Shown: positions 10,083-18,836, counted from the first letter of the stretch. The stretch is 64,000 nucleotides of DNA from Sandaracinaceae bacterium (GCA_020633055.1 JACKEJ010000005.1:186001-250000), one strand, 5' to 3'. The notes: generated by a model not told the origin, from the sequence alone. Numbers and translations: made by a program.

Positions 10083-10897
10083 GTGTGCTCCTCCGCGCAC
10101 TCGGGCACGGGGTCCCAGCGGGTGCTGCGTGCGCCCGGGTCGCTGATGGCCAGCAGGTCGGGGCGGCCGAGCAGCTCGTCGGGCAGGCCCCACGCCACCA
10201 CGCGGTGCTCGAGGTACAGCACGCGCTCGGCGGTGCGCGCCACCTCGCCCATGTGGTGCGTGACCAGGATGGCGGCCAGCTCGTCGCTGCGGCTGATCTC
10301 GAACAGGATCTCCACGAACTCGTCGCGACCGCGGATGTCCACGCCCGCGGTGGGCTCGTCCAGGATGAGCAGCGCTGGCTGCGTCACCAACGCGCGCGCC
10401 AGGAAGACGCGCTGCATCTGCCCACCCGAGAGCTTGGAGATCTCCTTGCCCCACAGGTGCTGCCCACCGACGCGCGCCAGCGCGGCCTCGGCGGCGGCGC
10501 GCTCGCTCTCGCGGATGCGGTACGGCCAGCGGCCGCGCAGGTTCGCGACGATCAGGTCCTCCACGCGCGCGGGGAAGTCGCGGTGGAACGCCTTGTGCTG
10601 CGGCACGTAGCCCACCTCGCGGCTGGTCGCGCGCGTGCCCGCCGTGGCGCCTTGCCCGATGCGCACCTCGCCCGCGTCGGGCTGCTCGAGGCCCAGGATG
10701 ATCTTCAGCAGCGTGCTCTTCCCCGCGCCGTTCGGGCCGCACAGGCAGAGGAACTCGCCCTTGGGGATCCAGAAGGACACGTCGTCCAGCACGAGGTGGT
10801 CGCCGTAGCGCTTCGTGACGCCGGACACCTCGAAGACGCAGGGCTCCTTTTCACGGTCGGGCTTGGTCAGCGAGCCCAGCGACGGACGGCCGCTCAT
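10079..10897 (-). CDS. znuC: Zinc-type ABC transporter ATP-binding protein
   Basis: This 272-residue ABC ATPase contains Walker A GPNGAGKS, signature LSGGQMQR, Walker B LLILDEP and a switch His in VTHH. It powers metal import through the adjacent permease. About 20 N-terminal residues precede the canonical FEVSGVTKRYG start of the domain, so an internal start is possible. The gene overlaps both its neighbours by four bases, indicating tight translational coupling. Family membership is clear; zinc is inferred from context. Confidence 0.94.
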   Translation of the reverse strand: MSGRPSLGSLTKPDREKEPCVFEVSGVTKRYGDHLVLDDVSFWIPKGEFLCLCGPNGAGKSTLLKIILGLEQPDAGEVRIGQGATAGTRATSREVGYVPQHKAFHRDFPARVEDLIVANLRGRWPYRIRESERAAAEAALARVGGQHLWGKEISKLSGGQMQRVFLARALVTQPALLILDEPTAGVDIRGRDEFVEILFEISRSDELAAILVTHHMGEVARTAERVLYLEHRVVAWGLPDELLGRPDLLAISDPGARSTRWDPVPECAEEHT

Positions 10898-12090
10898 CGC
10901 AGCGCCCGCGCGAGCACCGAGCCGTTGTGCAGGAGCAGCGCCTCGTAGCTGGCCACACCCTCCGTGCCACCCACCGGGTCCAGCTCGAACAGGGGCAGGC
11001 GTGCGTCGTGCGCGATGACCTGAGCGGGGCGCGGGTCCAGCTGCGGCTCGCTGAAGAGCGCCGCGGGGTGCGTCTCCGCAATGACCGCCAGCACCTCGGC
11101 CAGGTAGCGCGCGGTGGGCTCGCGCCCGGGCGAAGGCTCCACCACGGCGGCGATCTCGAGGTCGTAGCGCTCCGCGAAGTACCCGAACGAGCCGTGGAAC
11201 GTGATGATGCGGTTGCGCGTGAAGGTGGCGCGCTCGGCGCGCAGGCGCTCGTCCAGGGCCCGCAGGGCCCGCTTCACCTCGTCGCCGCGCGAGCGGAACG
11301 AGTCCGCCGCCGCAGGGTCCAGACGGGTGAACGCGGCGACCAGCAGGTCCACCGCCTCGATCATGCGCACGGGGTCGAGCCAGAAGTGTGGGTCGAGCCC
11401 GCCGTGGTGATGATCATGGTGCTCCTCGTGGTGCGCCTCCGCGCGCGCCGCATGCTGCTGGCCAGCCGCACCGGCGGCCACGTGGGCGGCGTGCTCGTCG
11501 TGATCATCGTCGTGGTCGTCGTCCGCGGCGTGGCCAGCGGCAGGGGCGTGTCCTTCCTCGGCGCGTCCTTCCTCCGCGTGTCCTTCCTCCGCGTGTCCGT
11601 CTCCGTCGTGACCATCGTCGTGACCATCGTTGGCGCCCTCGTGGTGCTCGCCCTCGCCCGCATGCGCGCCGTGCACCTCGTTCTGCCCGACCTCGCGGCC
11701 GCTCATCCGCCTGGGGTGGAGCTCGGGCCCCAGCTCCAGGACCTCGACCTCGGTGTCGGACGCGTTGCGCACCACTTGGGTGAGCCAGGTGTCCAGCTGG
11801 AGCCCCGCCCCCACGGCCAGCCGTGTCCCGGACAGGCGCGCGATCTCGCGCGGCGTGGGCCGGTAGGAGTGCTCGGAACGGCCGACCGGAAGCACCAAGA
11901 CAACCTCCAGCTGGTCCCCTGCGACCCGCCGGGCGATGTCGTACAGGGGAAAGATGGACACCGCTACCTTGGGGCGCCCGGCTGGCGCGTCGTTGCCCCC
12001 ACAGGCCAGCAGGCTCGTGGGGACGAGCCCGAGCGCGAGCGCGAACGACAGCGCGCGCAGGCAGCGCTGGAACCGGGCGTTCGAGGGCAT
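10894..12090 (-). CDS. znuA: Zinc-binding lipoprotein of an ABC importer, long His-rich loop
   Basis: This 398-residue cluster A-I (TroA/ZnuA) solute-binding protein has lipobox LLAC (Cys30), so it is tethered outside the inner membrane. Conserved metal ligands appear around SEHSYRPTPREI, GLDPHFWLDP, FHGSFGYFAERY and a C-terminal ELDPVGG. Residues about 140-229 are an unusually long acidic His-rich insert with repeats of HAEEG and HDD, typical of zinc-specific members, where it buffers or captures Zn. The start is ATG at 12090; a GTG five codons earlier is possible. Zur control is expected for the family, but no recognisable Zur box was seen. Confidence 0.93.
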   Translation of the reverse strand: MPSNARFQRCLRALSFALALGLVPTSLLACGGNDAPAGRPKVAVSIFPLYDIARRVAGDQLEVVLVLPVGRSEHSYRPTPREIARLSGTRLAVGAGLQLDTWLTQVVRNASDTEVEVLELGPELHPRRMSGREVGQNEVHGAHAGEGEHHEGANDGHDDGHDGDGHAEEGHAEEGRAEEGHAPAAGHAADDDHDDDHDEHAAHVAAGAAGQQHAARAEAHHEEHHDHHHGGLDPHFWLDPVRMIEAVDLLVAAFTRLDPAAADSFRSRGDEVKRALRALDERLRAERATFTRNRIITFHGSFGYFAERYDLEIAAVVEPSPGREPTARYLAEVLAVIAETHPAALFSEPQLDPRPAQVIAHDARLPLFELDPVGGTEGVASYEALLLHNGSVLARALR

Positions 12091-12170
12091 GCGGGCATTG
12101 GACACGATCCCCCTCGACCGTGGAAGCCCCTCATTTGGATACCTCGCCGTTTGCGGACAGGCCATGCCGT

Positions 12171-12212
12171 CGGTCAGCGCCTGCACGCCGGGGGACGTGC
12201 AGGCGCTGACCG
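12171..12212. terminator. Perfect 17-bp inverted repeat
   Basis: Arms at 12171-12187 and 12196-12212 are perfect complements around an eight-base loop. It lies after the stop of the ArsA-like operon (ending 12270, leftward) and 80 bases before znuA. A hairpin terminator without a U-tract is the simplest reading. A regulatory palindrome for znuA is the alternative. Confidence 0.5.
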
Positions 12213-12269
12213 AGCCGGGCCAGCTTCCTCGTTCCCCCGCGCGCTCGCGAGAGGGGCCGCGCCACCGCT

Positions 12270-13475
12270 TCACGACCCGAGCGGCACGGGCCTCTCGAGC
12301 AACGCGCTGAGGTCGTGGAGTCGGTTCAGCTCGCGCGTGGCCCGCGGCAGTAGCCACGCGGGCGCGCCGGCCGCGTCACGCTGCAGGGCCCGCATGCGCG
12401 CCGCCTCGGCCTGGTTCTCGGCATGCGCTGCCGCGCGCACCGCCAAGAGCCGCTCGGCCAGGGCGTTCAGCGGACCGGGCAGCCCCGAGGACACGTCGAC
12501 GCGCCCCGGCGCCCGCAAGGGCTCGTACGCGATACTCTGGCTTTCGCCCCCGGCGTCGAGGACGGGCTCCGCCGTGTACGCGCGGTTGAACAGCAGCAGC
12601 GAGAGCCTGACGCCCCGCGCGCGCAGCCCCTCGAGGAGGTTCGCCGCGTCGGCCAGCCCGCTCGGCATGGGTGCGGCGGTGAGCACGAACGCCGTCGCCG
12701 GGCTCTCGAGCAGCCGCGTGGTGCGGGCCGCGCGCTCGCGGAACCCCTTCTGAAGGTGCGCCAAGACGGAGAAGAACGACACCAACTCCTGCACGACTTC
12801 GGGGCCTACCAGGACGCCCAGCAGCTTGACCGCGGCGCGCCCGCCGAGGCCGTCCGATGCGTCACGTGCAGCGCCGCCCTGGGAGCGTTCGCCGCCGCGC
12901 GCGCCACCGAGGAACCACTGCACGATGCGCTCGTCGAGGAAGCGCGAGAGCCGCTCGGGGGCATCCAGGATGTCGAGCGCGCTGCGTGTCGGCGGGGTGT
13001 CGAGCACGATCAGGTCCCAGCGCTCTTCCTCGAACACCTGCAGCAGCCGCTCCATCGCCACGTAGGCGTGCGAGCGCGCCATGGTGCGCGAGAACGCTTG
13101 GTACGCGCGGTTGGCGAAGATGCGGTCACGCGACACTCCGTCCGTGAGGCGCGTGAGGAGCGCGTCGTAGCTGGCCTTGGTGTCGAGCATGGCGGCGTCG
13201 AGGCTGCCCATCGCGGGGACCCCGGGGAGCGGCTCGAGGGCGTCGAGACCAGGTACGCGACGCACCTCGTCGTCGAGCCCGTCGAGCCCCAGCGCGTCCG
13301 CCAACCGCTTGGCGGGATCGATGGTGAGCACGAGCGCCCGGCGACCCATGCGCGCCGCCCGCAGCGCCATCGCGGCCGAGCTGGTGGTCTTGCCGACGCC
13401 GCCCGGACCGACGCACACGATCAAACGTCGCGTGCGCAACAGCTCGTCGATGGGGTGGGATGTCGTGGCGCTCAC
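12270..13475 (-). CDS. ArsA/GET3-like anion-transport ATPase, second of a pair
   Basis: This 401-residue deviant-Walker P-loop ATPase has P-loop GPGGVGKTT near residue 22, VLTIDPAKRLADALG (switch-like) and LIVLDTPPTRSALDILDAPERL, all typical of ArsA-family proteins. ArsA energises arsenite efflux and GET3 targets tail-anchored proteins. Paired bacterial homologues without ArsB, as here, have no settled role. GTG at 13475 overlaps the stop of the first ATPase (GTGA). No arsenic-resistance gene is nearby, so an arsenic role is not supported. The C-terminal region is extended and Ala/Arg-rich. Confidence 0.85.
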   Translation of the reverse strand: MSATTSHPIDELLRTRRLIVCVGPGGVGKTTSSAAMALRAARMGRRALVLTIDPAKRLADALGLDGLDDEVRRVPGLDALEPLPGVPAMGSLDAAMLDTKASYDALLTRLTDGVSRDRIFANRAYQAFSRTMARSHAYVAMERLLQVFEEERWDLIVLDTPPTRSALDILDAPERLSRFLDERIVQWFLGGARGGERSQGGAARDASDGLGGRAAVKLLGVLVGPEVVQELVSFFSVLAHLQKGFRERAARTTRLLESPATAFVLTAAPMPSGLADAANLLEGLRARGVRLSLLLFNRAYTAEPVLDAGGESQSIAYEPLRAPGRVDVSSGLPGPLNALAERLLAVRAAAHAENQAEAARMRALQRDAAGAPAWLLPRATRELNRLHDLSALLERPVPLGS

Positions 13476-14449
13476 CCGGGTTCCTCCAGCAGCCGCCGCC
13501 CGAGGCCCGCAAGCTCCACGAGGCCGAGGGCCCCCGCCGCCCGAGGCAGCACACGCGGCGTGAGGGGCACACGGCGCACGAGCGCCTCCCCGACGCGGCG
13601 CGCCTCGCGAGCCGTCTGCTGAGCGCACCGCGCGAGCGCGATGTCCGCCACGAGCGCTGGGGCTCGGCGCGCGAGATCGTCCAGCTGCGCCTCCTCGTCG
13701 GCGCTCAGGGGCGCGATGGGCATGCTGTTCACAATCAGCGCCCCCAGCGGGACGCGCGCGCTCCGCCCAGTGGTCGGGTCCGCGCGCAGCTGCTCGTAGA
13801 GCTCCTCCGTCTCGTGCGCGGGGAGCTCGAGCGGCAGCGCGACCAGGTGCAACACGGTGGTCGCCTCGTCGCGCAGCAGCCGCGAGAACCCGTCGAGCAG
13901 CGTGCGCAGCGGCCCGCTCTCGGCGAGCCCCTCGAAGACCCGTGGGAGCTCCAGGAACATGAGGGCGTGGCCGGTCGCGTCGAGGTCCACCAAGATGGGC
14001 GCGAACCCTCCGGGCTTGCCCAGCGACGCGGTGGCGAGGCGCCCGAGGCGATGCAGCGTGACGACCTCGTTCACCGCGGGCGCCGCGTGGAAGAAGCGGC
14101 GCAGCGCTTGGTTCTGGGTGATGGCGCGCGCGACGCGACGGACGCGGACCTGCTGCGTGATGTAGTCCTCGAGCGCGTCGTCGAGCGCCATGTTCATCGC
14201 GAAGACGCCGGGCACCAGCTCGACGGGGGCGTAGCCCACCGTGACGTCGGCGCCGGGGGTCAGCACGGTCGGGACACTGGCGCGGTGCCCGAGCTCGACG
14301 ATCAGCGGCCGCTGCCCACGCTCCGCCGCGGCCAGCGCGAGCCCCGCGATCACGCTGGTCTTGCCCACGCCGCCCTTGCCCGTGAACAGCTGCACGCGCC
14401 GATCGAAGGGCGGAGGCAGGGGTCGCGGGGCCGCGGGGGGGCTCGGCAT
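13472..14449 (-). CDS. ArsA/GET3-like anion-transport ATPase, first of a pair
   Basis: This 325-residue partner ATPase has P-loop FTGKGGVGKTS near residue 23 and VDLDATGHALMFLELP, the ArsA-family switch II region in a version with Asp-Leu-Asp rather than DAPATGH. The chosen start is ATG at 14449; a codon six residues upstream is also open. Like GET3 and ArsA, the two proteins may work as a heterodimer, which is inferred from their tandem, overlapping genes. It is divergent from the UbiA-family gene at 14494 with only 44 bases between. Confidence 0.85.
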   Translation of the reverse strand: MPSPPAAPRPLPPPFDRRVQLFTGKGGVGKTSVIAGLALAAAERGQRPLIVELGHRASVPTVLTPGADVTVGYAPVELVPGVFAMNMALDDALEDYITQQVRVRRVARAITQNQALRRFFHAAPAVNEVVTLHRLGRLATASLGKPGGFAPILVDLDATGHALMFLELPRVFEGLAESGPLRTLLDGFSRLLRDEATTVLHLVALPLELPAHETEELYEQLRADPTTGRSARVPLGALIVNSMPIAPLSADEEAQLDDLARRAPALVADIALARCAQQTAREARRVGEALVRRVPLTPRVLPRAAGALGLVELAGLGRRLLEEPG

Positions 14450-14477
14450 CGGGTGGGCATAGCACACCAGGCCCGCG

Positions 14478-14483
14478 TAGAGT
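14478..14483 (+). promoter_or_regulatory. -10-like TAGAGT ten bases before a start codon
   Basis: TAGAGT ends ten bases before the ATG at 14494, so the transcript would begin at or within a few bases of the start. No ribosome-binding sequence is present. It is one of several such sites in this window. Confidence 0.4.
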
Positions 14484-14493
14484 CCCGAGACCT

Positions 14494-15417
14494 ATGTCCG
14501 CCACGCCCCCACCCTCGGTCGCGCCGCCGTATCGCCGCACGCGCGGGTCGGCCTCGTCGCGCGCCCGCGTGTGGCTGCGGGCCGCGCGACCGTTGGCGCA
14601 GGCCAACATCGCCCTGCCGATCGCGGTCGGGGTGGCGGCCGGGGTAGGCGAAGGCGCGCGCCTCGAGGCGTGGGCGCTGGCTGCGTGCGCCGCGTTCTCG
14701 GTGCTGGACCAGCTCGCCATCGTCTTCGCGAACGACTACGCGGACCGCGACACGGACACCACGACGCGGACGCTGCTGTCGGGCGGCTCGGGGGTGTTGG
14801 TCGACGGCTCCCTCACGCCGGCGTCCGTCGGGCGCGCGGCGCTCGCCGCGGCGCTGGGGCTGCTGTCGCTGGGCGCAGCGCTCGCGCCGCGACGTCCCCT
14901 CGCGTGGGTGGGCAGCGTCATGGCCCTGGCGCTGCTCCAGCTCTACAGCTTTGCCCCCGCGCGCCTCTCGCACCGCGGCCACGGCGAGTGGCTACAGGGG
15001 CTGGGCATCGGCGTGGTGCTCCCGTGGGTGGGCTACTACCTCGTCACGGGCGAGCCGCGGGCGCCCCTCGACGTCCTGCTGCCCATGGTGCTGTTCGGCG
15101 TGGCGGGCAACATCACCACCGCCATGCCGGACCTCGAGGGAGACCGCGCTGTGGGTAAGCGCAGCCTCCCCGTGCGGGTGGGGGAAGCGCGCGCGCGTGC
15201 GTGGGGCGTCGTCACGTTCCTGTGCGCCGTGGCCCTCGCCAGCGCGCTCGGCGCCGCGCGGTTCACGGCTGACGAGCAGTCGCTGCTAGCCGTGAGCGTG
15301 GCGCCGCTGCTTGCGCACCTCCGCTTCCGCACGCGCCTCGGCTACGCGTTGGTGCAGGGCACGGCCATGACGCTGTGGCTGGTCGCCTTCGCGTGGGGGC
15401 TCGCTCTGGGCGGGTGA
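14494..15417 (+). CDS. UbiA-family prenyltransferase
   Basis: This 307-residue membrane prenyltransferase joins a polyprenyl chain to an acceptor using Mg. The two Asp-rich motifs are FANDYADRDTD (NDxxDxxxD, near residue 90) and DLEGDRAVGKRS (near 213). About eight hydrophobic helices follow the UbiA plan. It resembles MenA-like enzymes, but a clearer MenA lies at 38318, so the acceptor here is unknown. The start is ATG at 14494 with a -10-like element directly upstream. It is convergent with the unknown gene ending at 15481. Confidence 0.85.
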   Translation: MSATPPPSVAPPYRRTRGSASSRARVWLRAARPLAQANIALPIAVGVAAGVGEGARLEAWALAACAAFSVLDQLAIVFANDYADRDTDTTTRTLLSGGSGVLVDGSLTPASVGRAALAAALGLLSLGAALAPRRPLAWVGSVMALALLQLYSFAPARLSHRGHGEWLQGLGIGVVLPWVGYYLVTGEPRAPLDVLLPMVLFGVAGNITTAMPDLEGDRAVGKRSLPVRVGEARARAWGVVTFLCAVALASALGAARFTADEQSLLAVSVAPLLAHLRFRTRLGYALVQGTAMTLWLVAFAWGLALGG

Positions 15418-15480
15418 CTCGCGGTCGCATCGTGTGCGCAAGACGTGAGGCCCTCGCGCGCATGGCCTACGGCGGAGCCC

Positions 15481-16251
15481 TCAGCGTGCCCCGTCGCTGC
15501 GCACGAGGCCGAGCCTGGCCGCCACCGCCTCCCGCTCCTGATCGAAGTCGCGGTCCCACGTGGGGGTGGCGTCGCACGACCACGCCGGGTTGGGGATGCT
15601 CCCCGCGGCGGCGAGCGCCTCGAACAGGGCGCGCTCTTGCGTCGCGGTGCGCGAGAACGAGAAGGGGTTGCGGAACTCCCCCTTGGGCAAGCGTGGGTAC
15701 TTGGCGTCGTCCGCCTCGATCAGGGCCAGCAGCTCGAGCCCACGCTGGCGCGTGCGGGCCACGTAGCGGGCGTCGAAGGGGCGCACCTGAGCGCGTCCGT
15801 CGGGCTCGCGGCGCACCCACTCGGCCCAGTCGAAGCCATACACGAAGTCGTGCACGTACTGGAACTGGATCGGCGACTCGCGACCGAAGAGCGCCATCAG
15901 CTCGGCCAGCGCGCGAGCCAGCGCGCGCACCGCGTCGAGCGAGGACTTCGCCGCGCGACGCAGCTCGGCCAGGACGCCGTCCAGGTCCCAGAACAGGTTG
16001 TTGGGGAACGCGTCGAGCACGGCTTCACCCACCTCGGCCAGCGCCATCCCCAGCACCAGGCGCTCGTCATGGGGCGCGTCGGCCAGGCGGGCGGCCAGCG
16101 TCGCCGCCCGTGTGGCGCGGCGGCCCGGGGTGCTCGGATCCAGGCTGAGGCCCGACCCCGAGGTGGCGTCCACGCGCGCGTCCAGGTCGCGGAGCTGCGC
16201 CAAGACCGCGTCCCAGGCATCAGCGGGTGACACGGAGCTCGTATGGCTCAT
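15481..16251 (-). CDS. Unknown protein coupled to a UbiA-family gene
   Basis: This 256-residue soluble protein was not recognised. Its ATG overlaps the stop of the upstream UbiA-family gene (ATGA), which argues for a shared role. Visible features are an alpha-helical Ala/Arg-rich body, a motif-like FPNNLFWDLDGVLAELRRAA near residue 82, aromatic-rich QFQYVHDFVYGFDWAEWVRRE near 125, and a C-terminal PNPAWSCDATPTWDRDFDQERE. There is no signal peptide and no membrane helix. It could be an accessory or substrate-binding partner of the prenyltransferase; that is inference from linkage only. Confidence 0.75.
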   Translation of the reverse strand: MSHTSSVSPADAWDAVLAQLRDLDARVDATSGSGLSLDPSTPGRRATRAATLAARLADAPHDERLVLGMALAEVGEAVLDAFPNNLFWDLDGVLAELRRAAKSSLDAVRALARALAELMALFGRESPIQFQYVHDFVYGFDWAEWVRREPDGRAQVRPFDARYVARTRQRGLELLALIEADDAKYPRLPKGEFRNPFSFSRTATQERALFEALAAAGSIPNPAWSCDATPTWDRDFDQEREAVAARLGLVRSDGAR

Positions 16252-17261
16252 GCTCGTCCCATCAGCAGCGCGCGCGTGATCATCACAGCGACGGAGCCAT
16301 ACCATATCGCCCCGTGGAGGCGCTGCTTGAACAGCGCCTGGGCGGGGAAGGCGTCCGTCACCGCCTCCGCCGACACCGCGCGCATGCGCACAGCTGCGAC
16401 CGTACAGCTGACGGCGCCCACACCCCCTGCGAGCAGAGCGGCGCTCGCCTCGTCGCCGAGGGCCAGCGCGCGCCACGCCGGGGCCAACACGAAGAGGGCC
16501 GCCGCGACCACCGTGCAGCCCAGGACCGCGCTGCGGACGCGCGCGTTCCCGAGCCACGTGGTGAACGTGCGCTTCCCGCCGCGCCGGTCGCTCACCTCGT
16601 CGCTCAACCCACTCGCCAGCGCGCTGCCGAGCGAGAGGCACACGAAGGCAGGCAACACGTCGCGCAGGGGCGGCGGCAGCCCTTCGCCGCACTGGACGTA
16701 CGCGTTCCAGCACGGGAGCGCCGCGCCCACGCCGAGGGCCTCGAGCAGCTCCCCGCCCCCGCGGTAGTTGAGGCGCAGCGGAGGCAACGAGTAGGCGATG
16801 AAGACCCCGGCGCAGGCGAGGGCCGAGGCGCCCGCGAGGGGGCGCGGCAGAGCGCGCTCCAGGGCGAACGCAGCCGCGATCGCCACCGCGAGGGACCCGA
16901 GGCCCGCGCCGAGCAGCGCACCGCGCGTGAGGAGGCCGTCCGGAATGGTCTTGGGGCTGCACGTCCGCGGATAGAGCGCGCGCTTCACCCGGTCCACGTC
17001 GGCGTCGCTCCAGTCGTTCACCAGCACGATGAAGCCAAGCAACGCCAGCGTGAAGGTCGCCCCGAGGAGGAGCCCGTCGATGTGCGCGCCGCCCGCGTGT
17101 GCCACCCCTGCCGCCTGGCCCAGCACCGCTGGCACCAACAGCTTGGGCCAGCTCGCGGGCTTGAGCGCATACCACCAACGCGCCCAAACAGGCTGCGCGC
17201 GCAGCGCATCGGCGCGGGGGTCTTCCCAGGTGGTGGGGAGAGGCGCGTCTGCGGGTGGCAT
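16248..17261 (-). CDS. UbiA-family prenyltransferase
   Basis: This 337-residue second UbiA-family enzyme has Asp-rich motifs LVNDWSDADVDRVKR (near residue 82) and GLSDEVSDRRGGKRT (near 232). The first has the NDxxDxxxD spacing. The second reads DEVSD and is followed by the usual GKRT. Eight or nine hydrophobic helices are evident. About 25 hydrophilic residues precede the first helix. The start ATG at 17261 is 78 bases from the divergent CHAD-CYTH gene. The acceptor substrate is unknown; the coupled downstream unknown gene distinguishes it from ordinary UbiA or MenA loci. Confidence 0.85.
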   Translation of the reverse strand: MPPADAPLPTTWEDPRADALRAQPVWARWWYALKPASWPKLLVPAVLGQAAGVAHAGGAHIDGLLLGATFTLALLGFIVLVNDWSDADVDRVKRALYPRTCSPKTIPDGLLTRGALLGAGLGSLAVAIAAAFALERALPRPLAGASALACAGVFIAYSLPPLRLNYRGGGELLEALGVGAALPCWNAYVQCGEGLPPPLRDVLPAFVCLSLGSALASGLSDEVSDRRGGKRTFTTWLGNARVRSAVLGCTVVAAALFVLAPAWRALALGDEASAALLAGGVGAVSCTVAAVRMRAVSAEAVTDAFPAQALFKQRLHGAIWYGSVAVMITRALLMGRA

Positions 17262-17324
17262 CGTCCGAGTGTCGCGCGCCGCTCCGCGGGCGGCAACGCG
17301 AGCGGGCGGGTGCACGAGCGCGTC

Positions 17325-17333
17325 TGCTACCCT
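17325..17333 (+). promoter_or_regulatory. Extended -10 (TGcTACCCT) for a probable leaderless gene
   Basis: TG (17325-17326), one base, then TACCCT (17328-17333) ends six bases before GTG at 17340. That spacing places the transcription start on the start codon. Confidence 0.5.
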
Positions 17334-17339
17334 TCCCGC

Positions 17340-18755
17340 GTGCTGCCCACCGACCTCCGCGAACGATCCCATCACGAAGCCGCTCGTCGCGTCGTGCGCA
17401 TGTTGGCGCACGGCGTCCTCGCGCAGACCGCCGATCTCGAGCCCCACACGGACGAAGAGGAGTCCCTCGACCACGGCGCCGGTATCGGCGACCCCTCGGG
17501 CGTGGCGGCCACGTCGCTCTCCGAGGCGTGCGTCGCGCTGCGCGACGCGCTGTCCATCTTCCACGGGTCGTTGGTCGCCTCGCGTGACGAGCACGCCGGG
17601 CACGCGGACGCGCGACTGGGCAAGCGCGCCGCGAAGCAACACCGCCGCGCGCGGGCCTTGCTGGGGCGCGCACGCCGACGCCTCTCGGCCGTCGCCTCCG
17701 CGGAGGAGCTCGCGGGCTGGGTGGAGGCGCGCCTCGGCCCAGAGACGGCGCCCATCGTGGACGGCTACCTGCGCATGGAGCACACGCGCTATGCACACGA
17801 CGTCGCGCGCGCACGCCGCGACGCCCAGCGCGCCGCCGACGGCGTGCTCGAGGCGTACGCTTGCGTGAGCGTGCAGTTCGCGACCGCGCCCCCCGAGCGC
17901 TTCGACCAGGTGCTCTCGGGTCACCTGCGCCACTCGCTGGCCGACGCCACCGAGGCCCTCTCCGCGCCCAGCATCGACGCTCGTCAGGCGGCGAAGCACA
18001 CGCGTCGGCTGAGCCTGCTGCTGGGCCTGTGCGCCGCGTCTGGCTTCTCGGACGAGGTGAACGACGACGCGGAGAAGGCGCTGCGCACCTGCCACACGCT
18101 GACGCGCGCCCTGCGCCCGAAGGTCAGCGCAGAGGCGATCGAGACCGTGCTGGGAGCGGCCGGGCTGAGCGCGCTGATCGACGCGCCGCAGGTCGCTGCG
18201 CTGAACCCGGCACGCGATCGTGAGGCCATCGGGGCCCAGCACCTCGAGCTGCTCTCGCGCGTCGAGGGTCTCGTGAGCGCCTTGGAACGCACGCCGCGAG
18301 ACGTGGAGATCGAGCGGAAGTACCTGCTCCATGCGCTCCCACCGAAGGCCGCCGAGGTGACGCCGCTGCACCTGCGCCAGGGGTACATCCCGGGGGAGCG
18401 CCTGCACGAGCGCGTGCGCGCGGTGGAGAGTGAGGCGGGCACGACCTACCTGCGCACCATCAAGCTGGGTCGCGGTGTGCAGCGGGTCGAGCTGGAGGAA
18501 GCCACGACCGAGCCCATCTTCAGCGCGCTGTGGGCGCTCACCGAGGGCCAGCGCGTGGTGAAGCGTCGCTACGAGGTGCGGGACGGTGACCTGCTGTGGC
18601 AGGTGGACGCGTTCGACGATCGGGAGCTCTTTCTCGTGGAGGTCGAGCTGGAGAGCCCGCACCAGGTCCCCACCCTGCCCGACTGGCTCTCTCCATTCGT
18701 CGTGCGCGAGGTCACGCACGAGCGCGAGTACGTGAACCTTTTCCTGGCGCGCTGA
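17340..18755 (+). CDS. CHAD-CYTH fusion protein
   Basis: This 471-residue protein has an Arg/His-rich helical CHAD domain (about residues 80-300, with RAAKQHRRARALLGRARRRL and KHTRRLSLLLGL) followed by a CYTH domain (about 318-471) starting VEIERKYLLHALP, the ExExK signature. CYTH enzymes hydrolyse triphosphates or act as adenylate cyclase class IV, and CHAD domains bind polyphosphate. The usual order in many bacteria is CYTH then CHAD, and here it is reversed. The sequence KLGRGVQRVELEEAT retains the basic and acidic tunnel residues. GTG at 17340 is the start because of the adjacent extended -10. It lies apart from the phosphate genes at 55122. Confidence 0.88.
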   Translation: MLPTDLRERSHHEAARRVVRMLAHGVLAQTADLEPHTDEEESLDHGAGIGDPSGVAATSLSEACVALRDALSIFHGSLVASRDEHAGHADARLGKRAAKQHRRARALLGRARRRLSAVASAEELAGWVEARLGPETAPIVDGYLRMEHTRYAHDVARARRDAQRAADGVLEAYACVSVQFATAPPERFDQVLSGHLRHSLADATEALSAPSIDARQAAKHTRRLSLLLGLCAASGFSDEVNDDAEKALRTCHTLTRALRPKVSAEAIETVLGAAGLSALIDAPQVAALNPARDREAIGAQHLELLSRVEGLVSALERTPRDVEIERKYLLHALPPKAAEVTPLHLRQGYIPGERLHERVRAVESEAGTTYLRTIKLGRGVQRVELEEATTEPIFSALWALTEGQRVVKRRYEVRDGDLLWQVDAFDDRELFLVEVELESPHQVPTLPDWLSPFVVREVTHEREYVNLFLAR

Positions 18756-18836
18756 CCCTCGGCGTGCTGCGGCTGACAGCGGTGAGCGGGCGGCCAGCGG
18801 ACGACGCGCACGATGACCCTCGGGCGAGGGGTCTGT

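Noticed and set aside
12270..14449. Arsenic-resistance operon
   Set aside because: ArsA-like folds only; no arsB, arsC, acr3 or arsR was found near.
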